Below, piece by piece: positions 25,682 through 30,552 of a DNA stretch of 30,552 nt. Origin of the DNA: CAZUGO01 sp964619935. GTDB lineage: Bacteria > Planctomycetota > Phycisphaerae > UBA1845 > CAIVHJ01. The stretch is taken from contig CAZUGO010000021.1 of assembly GCA_964619935.1 (NCBI GenBank), positions 1-30,552 of the forward strand. The letters are read 5' to 3'. The position numbers were made by a program, and so were the translations under genes. The notes under the pieces were generated by a model. It had not been told where the DNA came from. It worked only from the letters and a program-made list of their open reading frames with translations, and ran no database searches. Positions within the stretch are counted from its first letter, which is position 1. Every line of letters begins with the position of its first letter.

Positions 25682-26575
25682 CTATTTCGCGCGCCGCGTC
25701 TCCTTGCGCAGGGCCGCCAGCAGCGCGGCCATCGCGGCCGACTCGTGCTTTTTCTGGTGGCGAATGGCATAGATGGGCCGCCCCATGCCAAATCCCTTGA
25801 TGCGCAGCGGGTGCAAACGGCGCTGCCTGATCTCATGGCGCAGGCCGTGGATCGAAAGGAACGATACGCCGATCCCCGCGGCGACGAGTTCCTTGATGCC
25901 CTCCGGGGAACTCAACTCGATCGTGCGACGAATTTCTCCGCCGGTGGCCGCCCACGCCCGCTCGAAAAGCTCACGTGTGGCAGATCCCCTTTCGCGAACC
26001 ACCCACAGCTCGTCACGAAGTGCCCTGGGAGTGCTGGTCTTGCGCCGAGAAAGCGGGTGGCATCCGCCACAAAAGCAGACGATCTGGTCATCGAGAATGC
26101 GCTCGACGTGGAGGGTCGTGCTGGTTGGCGTGTCGCCGACAAATGCCAGATCCAACTCGTTGCGGACAATTCGTTGTTCGATGCGCTGCGTGTTCTCGAC
26201 AACGTAGTTGATCTCGATGTCCGGGAACTCTCGGTGAAACGCCCCAAGCGCTCGCGGCAGAAGGTAATAACCGGGCACCGTGCTGGCGCCGATGCGCAGG
26301 CGGCCGCGGTTGGGACTCGTGAAAGCGCGTACGCGCTCCGCGATCCGGTCCATCTGGCCGAGAAGATCCGCGGCCTGCGGAACGAAGGCGCGGCCGGCAT
26401 CGGTCAACTGGATTCTCTTGCCGAGTTGCTCGAACAACGCCACGCCGAGCCTCCGTTCGAGCTGCTTGATCTGGCGGGATACGGCCGGTTGGGTCAGCAA
26501 GCGCTCCTCGGCGGCGCGCGTGAAGTTCAGATGCTTGGAAACGGCCACAAACGTCTGCAGCAACTCTGGATGCAT
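25682..26575 (-). CDS. LysR-family transcriptional regulator
   Basis: This 297-residue regulator has an N-terminal winged helix-turn-helix (about 1-60, with LNFTRAAEERLLTQPAVSRQ). A linker helix and the two-lobed periplasmic-binding-protein-like effector domain follow (about 90-295). ATG 26575 gives the usual LysR start, MHPELLQTFVAV; the open frame extends 13 residues further upstream. It is divergent from the ArsM-like gene, the classic arrangement in which a LysR protein controls the neighbouring operon, so it is the best candidate regulator of the selenoprotein genes. The effector is unknown. Confidence 0.92.
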   Translation of the reverse strand: MHPELLQTFVAVSKHLNFTRAAEERLLTQPAVSRQIKQLERRLGVALFEQLGKRIQLTDAGRAFVPQAADLLGQMDRIAERVRAFTSPNRGRLRIGASTVPGYYLLPRALGAFHREFPDIEINYVVENTQRIEQRIVRNELDLAFVGDTPTSTTLHVERILDDQIVCFCGGCHPLSRRKTSTPRALRDELWVVRERGSATRELFERAWAATGGEIRRTIELSSPEGIKELVAAGIGVSFLSIHGLRHEIRQRRLHPLRIKGFGMGRPIYAIRHQKKHESAAMAALLAALRKETRRAK

Positions 26576-26597
26576 CGGATCATCCCAAGCTTTGCGT

Positions 26598-26608
26598 ATG
26601 GTTACCAT
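26598..26608. promoter_or_regulatory. Palindrome in LysR/methyltransferase divergent region
   Basis: ATGGT-T-ACCAT is an exact 11-bp palindrome in the AT-rich gap between the LysR start and the methyltransferase operon. It could be a LysR operator, though it fits the T-N11-A rule only loosely. TTGCGT (26592-26597) and TATGCA (26615-26620), 17 bp apart, flank it as a weak plus-strand promoter candidate. Confidence 0.35.
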
Positions 26609-26648
26609 GAACATTATGCATTTTAGTTATGGCTACGGCCGACGTAAA

Positions 26649-26668
26649 GTCCCGCAAGGGTGCGGGGC
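26649..26668 (+). promoter_or_regulatory. Leader hairpin before the methyltransferase gene
   Basis: GTCCCGCA-AGGG-TGCGGGGC can form an 8-bp stem (one G-T pair) with a 4-nt loop, 39 nt before ATG 26708. No T-run follows, so it is not an intrinsic terminator. It may be a leader structure or chance. Confidence 0.3.
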
Positions 26669-26707
26669 GATCGGGGTCAGCCCGTTGTGCCGAACGGAAC
26701 CGGAACC

Positions 26708-27442
26708 ATGCAGGACGCAAGCGACATCCGCGAATCGGTCCGCATCGCCTACTCGTCGGCGGCGGAAAGGCCGACCGAGAAGCATTGCTTCCCGGTGGGC
26801 CGCGCGTTCGCGGAGAGCGTTGGCTACCCGAGAGAACTGCTTGACTCACTCCCGGATTGTGCGTCCGGCGGATTCGCTGGCGTTTCCAACGTCTCGGTAT
26901 TCGCCGAGCTGCCCGAGGCGGCGACTGTCCTGGATCTGGGCTGCGGCGCCGGGTTGGACGCCCTGGTTGCGGCACGGCGCGTTGGACCCCGTGGGAACGT
27001 CATCGGCGTTGACTTCAGCGATTCCATGCTGGTACGGGCTCGGCGGGCTGCCGACGAATCCGGCACGCGCCACGTCGAGTTCAGGCGAGCGGACGCTGAA
27101 ACGATTCCGCTTGCCGACGCCTCGGTCGATGCGGCCCTGATCAATGGCATCTTCAACCTGAACCCGGCACGAGAGGCGATCTTTCGCGAACTGGCTCGCG
27201 TGCTGCGCGCGGGCGGTGCGGCGTGGGTCGCGGAGTTGATTCTGCAAGAACCGCTGTCGGAAGAGGTACAAGCGAATCCGACCAACTGGTTTGCGTGAGT
27301 CGCCGGAGCCAGGGAGGGCGTGACCTTCCTCGACGAGTTCCGGGCGGCAGGCTTCGCGGATGCGACTTTGCTGCGAACGACGCGCAACGCGCGGACGAAT
27401 CACCCCAAGGTCTTGGCGGCGGAGGTCATGGCCCGGCGGTGA
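26708..27442 (+). CDS. ArsM-like SAM methyltransferase, predicted selenoprotein (Sec197)
   Basis: This is a predicted 244-residue class I SAM-dependent methyltransferase, close to arsenite methyltransferase-like (ArsM) proteins. The SAM site is VLDLGCGAGLDALVAA, with VIGVDFS as motif II and AEAIPL-like ADAETIPLADASVD before LINGIFNLNPARE. The frame meets TGA at 27296-27298 after NWFA, then continues as VAGAREGVTFLDEFRAAGF and on to ARR and a TGA at 27440. Family members read NWFAC-[IV]-AGAREG here, so the TGA replaces a conserved Cys, the class of residue ArsM uses to bind trivalent arsenic. A hairpin follows the TGA at SECIS distance. Two further Cys are present (KHCFPVG, LPDCASG). It is the first gene of the operon, 66 bp before the next. 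Nonsense mutation is the alternative. Confidence 0.78.
27311..27330 (+). promoter_or_regulatory. Candidate bacterial SECIS element 1
   Basis: Directly after TGA 27296-27298, AGGGAGG (27311-27317) pairs with CCTTCCT (27324-27330): seven pairs, one of them G-T. The loop is GCGTGA (27318-27323). It begins 20 nt after the TGA and its first base is G, as expected for bacterial SECIS elements. Confidence 0.6.
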
Positions 27443-27508
27443 GTTCGTGCCGAGGCGTAGTGCGAGTCCCTGCGCGTTTTTCCGAACAACTTGAAAGCGA
27501 GGTGCGCG

Positions 27509-28579
27509 ATGAGGAGATCAGAAAGGAACATCGGTGTAAGGCGTGCCGCCATCGCATGTGCGGCGCTCATGACCGGATTCACGACCACCGCCGTGCGCGC
27601 GGAATTCGCCGTGGGGGCGAGAATCCCGGCGTTTTCGCTGAAGACGTCCGACGGCAAACCGGTCGCCGTGGCGCTGGCGTCAGGCGCCATTCAGCTGACG
27701 CAAGATGACGACGCCGAAGCGCCGAAAGTGCTCGCGATTCATCTCCTGCAACCGGACTGCCTTCAGTGCCGGGCCCAACTGAAAGCGCTCCAACAAATGT
27801 ATCAACGCTACGGCGAGGCAGGGCTGGCCGTTCTGGGCATATCGCACCGCGGCGATGACAAGGCGCTCGCCGACCTTGAGCGCGACCTAAGCATTACCTT
27901 TCCGCTCCTGGTTGGAACCGGGTCCGGGCTCGCCAAGCAATTCGCGGCTGGCGACACGTTTGCCCTGATCGACAACCAAGGAGTGGTTCGCTTTACCCAG
28001 GTCGGGTACGGCGCCGGTGACGAAAGGGTGTGGGAAGAAAACATCGAGCGGATGCTCGCCGGCGCCCTGCCGGCCAAGGAGGGGATTGACCGGCAGCGCC
28101 TGAAAGTCGGCGATCCATTCCCGGCCATCGTGCTGCCATCGCTACGTAACGGCAAGCCGATGGAGTTGACGGGCAAGGACGGAAAGCTAGTCTTCCAGGA
28201 TGAGGACGGGAAGGAGACACATCCGAAAGGCGTCCTCTTCTTCTTTTCGCGCTACTGAGCGTTCTCGCGCGAGGAGATGGTCCATCTCCAGAACTTTAAC
28301 GAGAAATTCGCCGACAAGGGTCTTCAGGTGTTCGTGATCTCGATGCATCCGGACCCGAAGAAGGCACGCGAGTTGACAGTCGACCTCCAGGCCAAGTACC
28401 CGATCTGCAATGGCCACGATTCCGATCTGGGCAAGCGCTACGCCTATGGCTGACCGGCCTTCATCCTCGACGCAGTTGGCGTCATTCGCTACACGCAGGT
28501 CGGCTTTGAGCAGGGCGACGAGAAGAAGTATGAGAAGGTGATCCGGGAAGTGCTCGGCCTGAAGCCGACGGGCACGTAG
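27509..28579 (+). CDS. Tandem thioredoxin-fold protein, predicted selenoprotein with two Sec (U250, U315)
   Basis: This is a predicted 356-residue exported protein of two AhpC/TSA-TlpA-like domains. A signal peptide spans about 1-31 (ending AVRA). Domain 1 (about 33-185) has an ordinary CxxC: C84 and C87 in PDCLQCRAQ. Domain 2 (about 198-350) begins LKVGDPFPAIVLPSL. Its active-site strand reads GVLFFFSRY then TGA (28256) then AFSREEMVHL; the TGA aligns with C84 of domain 1, giving UxxS. A second TGA (28451) lies in YAYG-TGA-PAFILD, just before the probable cis-Pro. The frame stays coding-like to TAG 28577. Hairpins follow both TGAs. GAGG lies 6 nt before ATG 27509. Probable role: periplasmic peroxidase or disulfide reductase. 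Ordinary calling would end it at 28258. Confidence 0.78.
28273..28289 (+). promoter_or_regulatory. Candidate bacterial SECIS element 2
   Basis: GGAGAT (28273-28278) pairs perfectly with ATCTCC (28284-28289), and the loop is GGTCC (28279-28283). The whole segment is an inverted repeat of 8 bp around a single T. The loop begins 21 nt after TGA 28256-28258. The E. coli fdhF SECIS has a GGUCU loop at nearly the same distance, so this is the strongest of the three. Confidence 0.78.
28469..28483 (+). promoter_or_regulatory. Candidate bacterial SECIS element 3
   Basis: GACGC (28469-28473) pairs perfectly with GCGTC (28479-28483), and the loop is AGTTG (28474-28478), with G as second base. The loop begins 21 nt after TGA 28451-28453, the same spacing as element 2. 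Confidence 0.6.
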
Positions 28580-28614
28580 CGATTCGAAAGGAAGGAAGAG
28601 TGGCCTCAATGCGC

Positions 28615-28910
28615 CTAGGGCGGTCGGTGATGCAGGCTTCGCCACCTCCCGATGAGGACGCGAGGGTCGGTAGCCCACCCACCGCCGACGATCAGCAAAC
28701 AGACGCCGCCCAGCAGCATGGCCCAGTCAGTGCGGGCGGTGTGGGCCAGCGACCAGAATCGTATCGGGACAGATCGCGCATCTGAAGGCCCCACAGATCA
28801 TGCCCGACGAGAATCAGCGGTTTCGTCGTGACGATCGCCGTCAGCATAATGACGATCAACGGAATCGCGGCGCACCGTGTGAGCAGGCCGAGCGTGACTA
28901 ATGCGCCGAT
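28615..28910 (-). pseudogene. DoxX-family membrane protein remnant, truncated and frameshifted
   Basis: Read on the minus strand, the sequence gives LVTLGLLTRCAAIPLIVIML then TAIVTTKPLILVGHDLWG and LSRYD. This is the C-terminal half of a DoxX-type membrane protein. A one-base loss near 28757-28763 (CGATACGATTCTGG where CGATACGGATTCTGG is expected) shifts the frame. In the next frame it continues WSLAHTARTDWAMLLGG, then VCLLIVGGGW, to TAG at 28615-28617. The N-terminal half is missing beyond about 28910. DoxX proteins often accompany redox and thiol genes, so it may once have belonged with the selenoproteins. Confidence 0.6.
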
Positions 28911-28996
28911 GGGTGCGCTCGTTCCAGACTTTGACGGGTATCCGACTCCGCAGCCCTTGTCCAGCCTTTACCCTCGACCCAGATCGGACCTCGCAT

Positions 28997-29395
28997 CTAG
29001 GCGCTCGGCCTGCGCCCCCACAGAAGGTGCCACAACGACCGTTTCGGTGGCGGGTTCTCATCCATCCACTTCTCCACTCGCGCCAAATAGGCAACCGGAG
29101 GCTCCCCAGTCAACGGACGCACAGGGCAGCCATATTCCGCCGCGAAAGCCGTAATCGCTTCGGCTGCTTTATGCGGCTCCGGCGTACCGGACGAGCGGCT
29201 GACCCGCAGCCACCCCTGCTTCAGCTCGTCTGAAACCGACGATAGCGTGATCGGAAAGCTATCACTATCCCACCCGCCATACCCATCGCCGGCGACATCG
29301 ATAGGCTCAACACCGTGTTCGAGTTCGAGGAGAGAATCGTACAGGAGCGTCTCTTTGCAGTCAAGCAGCACAACTGGAAAGCGCGCGGGGTTCAC
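28997..29395 (-). CDS. Small hypothetical protein, possible immunity-type protein
   Basis: This 132-residue soluble protein has no motif I recognise. It is acidic in the middle and contains GYGGWDSDSFPITLS and a Trp-rich C-terminus (SLWHLLWGRR). GTG 29395 is preferred because AAGGAGG (29405-29411) lies 9 nt upstream. ATG 29416 would put the ribosome-binding site within the gene, and an ATG at 29539 would overlap the preceding gene by about 70 bp. It lies third in order after the RHS C-terminus and the 165-aa gene, a position typical of immunity or orphan genes of polymorphic toxin loci. That role is inferred from position only. Confidence 0.55.
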   Translation of the reverse strand: MNPARFPVVLLDCKETLLYDSLLELEHGVEPIDVAGDGYGGWDSDSFPITLSSVSDELKQGWLRVSRSSGTPEPHKAAEAITAFAAEYGCPVRPLTGEPPVAYLARVEKWMDENPPPKRSLWHLLWGRRPSA

Positions 29396-29468
29396 TGCTA
29401 CCACCCTCCTTGCCATGGAGCTTACCAAGCCGTTGGGGTCTACGTCTGCGCGCCGATATTGGTCAAGC

Positions 29469-29966
29469 TCATGCAGTCCGATCCGCTCCGGCTGGTTTCG
29501 TGCGTGGAAAGCGCCGCAACGCGAGCGTTGTAAGCCCAAACTGGTTCTCCGTTACCTCTCCCGTATCGCGGCATTCCGCATCGAGCTCATCAACAAGCAG
29601 GTACAAGTCCATAGCGCTTTCGGTCACAAACTCGATCTTCTGGACTCCTTCGACCATCGAGGTTTGAATCTCGGTGACGCAGTGATAATCCAATCGATCT
29701 CGTTCCCGAGAAACGAGTTGGCGCACGCTCCTCCACTGGACTACGCATTCAGCCCTGCGGAAGCGGCGCGTGTGGACAAACGGTAGTAGCCGGAAGAGAG
29801 GACGCGACGGAATTTCGTCCGCTTCGCGCCAAAAGCGCATGCTGGCCTCGCTCTCGTTCTGCGACCACACCACACTCTCCGTCTTGAACACAGCATCATG
29901 CAGGTAGCCGCCGAGCCGTTCCAGATCGGCCGGTGTCCGAACGCTGATCTTCAGATTCGCGCCCAC
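29469..29966 (-). CDS. Putative immunity protein downstream of RHS toxin end
   Basis: This 165-residue soluble protein begins MGANLKISVRTPADLERLGG and contains LHDAVFKTESVVWSQNESEA and a later acidic segment (LYLLVDELDAECRD). I recognise no named family. AAAGGGG lies 5 nt before GTG 29966. The gene starts 14 bp after the RHS stop on the same strand, the usual place for the immunity gene that neutralises an RHS C-terminal toxin. That inference is reasonable but rests on position. Confidence 0.6.
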   Translation of the reverse strand: MGANLKISVRTPADLERLGGYLHDAVFKTESVVWSQNESEASMRFWREADEIPSRPLFRLLPFVHTRRFRRAECVVQWRSVRQLVSRERDRLDYHCVTEIQTSMVEGVQKIEFVTESAMDLYLLVDELDAECRDTGEVTENQFGLTTLALRRFPRTKPAGADRTA

Positions 29967-29980
29967 TGGAACCCCTTTCT

Positions 29981-30552
29981 CTAGTACTGAATCCGTATAT
30001 GACGGGTTCTATGTCGTCCGGTGCGAACCATGATTTGGATGTGCCTACGCAGTCCATGGTGCGCTCCGTGTCGCGCAATCGTTCCTAACCACGGGTTGAA
30101 TCCCAGCCCCGCACACACTAGCGCAGCGCCGCCGCTGACAGTCGCAACGCGCCGAGCTATCTTCTGAGCTTTCTTGACTTTCTTCGGATCATCCAGCCAC
30201 GAATCTCGCCCACCCGTGACCCAGATGACGCCTTTGGCAATTCCGTCCTTGACGCCCTGCCAGGTTACCAAGCCGCTTGGGTCCACCTCTACGGTGGGCA
30301 GACTGTCAACATACGCGTAGACCGCGAGCCCGCCTGCAAGGCCAATCGGGTCCCGCTGCAAGAATCTTCCCAGCGCCGGCTCGTAGTACCGATGGCCGAC
30401 ATGCAGCGCTGCAAGGCCCAGGTTTTCGTAACCATGAGCGCCCGCGTATTGATAGCGCGTGTCCGTCGATCCCGCACTGAACACCACCTCGCCGAAAGCG
30501 GTGGTCACCTGCTCACGGACGAGCACCGCATCCTGATTGCTCATCTGCCGGG
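29981..30552 (-). CDS. RHS-repeat protein C-terminal end with variable tip (cut by window end)
   Basis: The frame is open to the window edge, so only the C-terminal ~190 residues are seen. They carry the RHS core end signature: YQYAGAHGYENLGLAALHVG, RYYEPALGRFLQRDPIGLAG, then AYVDSLPTVEVDPSGL. After this core end comes a variable tip of about 95 residues with no family similarity I know. It has a short hydrophobic stretch (TVSGGAALVCAGLGF) and a His/Arg-rich end (GAHHGLRRHIQIMVRTGRHR). In polymorphic toxin systems this tip is the toxin. Its His/Arg-rich end could suggest a nuclease, but this is weak. The ATG at 30544 is internal, not the true start. Confidence 0.85.
   Translation of the reverse strand, partial: RQMSNQDAVLVREQVTTAFGEVVFSAGSTDTRYQYAGAHGYENLGLAALHVGHRYYEPALGRFLQRDPIGLAGGLAVYAYVDSLPTVEVDPSGLVTWQGVKDGIAKGVIWVTGGRDSWLDDPKKVKKAQKIARRVATVSGGAALVCAGLGFNPWLGTIARHGAHHGLRRHIQIMVRTGRHRTRHIRIQY

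Noticed and set aside
27296..28258. The methyltransferase and thioredoxin genes as ordinary proteins ending at 27298 and 28258
   Set aside because: Family-like sequence continues in the same frame past each TGA to later stops, and hairpins follow at SECIS distance. Simple nonsense decay remains the main alternative and is noted in the findings.
27296..28453. TGA reassigned to tryptophan across the genome
   Set aside because: Many genes in the window end at TGA in sensible places (for example the CorC overlap at 1066-1068 and the RND/fusion overlap at 20394-20396), and Trp is encoded by TGG throughout.
28187..28678. A minus-strand open frame of about 160 codons opposite the selenoprotein 3' end
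   Set aside because: It mirrors the coding frame of the thioredoxin-like protein and part of the DoxX remnant, and has no recognisable domain.
1..30552. CRISPR array, insertion sequence, integrase or riboswitch
   Set aside because: I found no short regular repeat-spacer pattern, no transposase or integrase gene, and no recognisable aptamer core.

Overview
The window reads as a piece of a GC-rich planctomycete chromosome, most likely from the Phycisphaerae or a close relative. The main clues are a multiheme cytochrome ending in the double NGDxxVNAADLAxLLGxWG dockerin-like repeat common in that group, an IPTL-CTERM-type sorting tail, and a valyl-tRNA synthetase with a Cys4 insertion. This placement is inference from protein character; there is no rRNA in the window.

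Layout. Positions 1-52 hold the 3' part of a tRNA-Leu(CAG). From 77 to 6769, on the minus strand, is a probable operon: a carbon-nitrogen hydrolase with a second nitrilase-like half, valS, and two overlapping CNNM/CorC membrane proteins. From 6995 to 9451, plus strand, are a small hypothetical gene, a CbpA-type J-domain chaperone, a one-helix membrane peptide and a pteridine-reductase-like SDR. A serine beta-lactamase-fold hydrolase and a membrane-anchored coiled-coil protein follow on the minus strand (9573-11566). Positions 11895-15281 hold two convergent exported proteins: a DNRLRE-type protein and a six-CxxCH cytochrome with a dockerin-like tail. Positions 15555-21755, minus strand, hold a membrane fusion protein, an RND permease and a TPR lipoprotein, with no outer-membrane channel gene. 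Positions 21913-25298, plus strand, hold a catalase-tail remnant, a repeat-built exported protein and a metzincin-like protease with an IPTL-CTERM tail.

From about 25447 to the end the window changes character to an accessory island full of gene remnants. It contains the 3' end of a CcdA/ArsG-like permease, a LysR regulator, an ArsM-like methyltransferase, a tandem thioredoxin-fold protein, a broken DoxX gene, two small immunity-like genes and the C-terminal end of an RHS protein.

The main result is in this island. The methyltransferase and the thioredoxin-like protein are each interrupted by in-frame TGA codons: one in the first, two in the second. The reading frame and family similarity continue past each TGA to a proper stop. 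Two of the three TGAs sit where the family or the sister domain has a cysteine. Each TGA is followed by a hairpin whose apical loop begins 20 or 21 nt after the TGA; one has a GGTCC loop on a perfect stem, much like the E. coli fdhF SECIS. I therefore read the pair as a two-gene selenoprotein operon, with three selenocysteines in total, transcribed away from a LysR regulator. Conventional gene calling would show two truncated proteins ending at 27298 and 28258. No selA, selB, selC or selD is visible here, so the Sec machinery must be found elsewhere in the genome.
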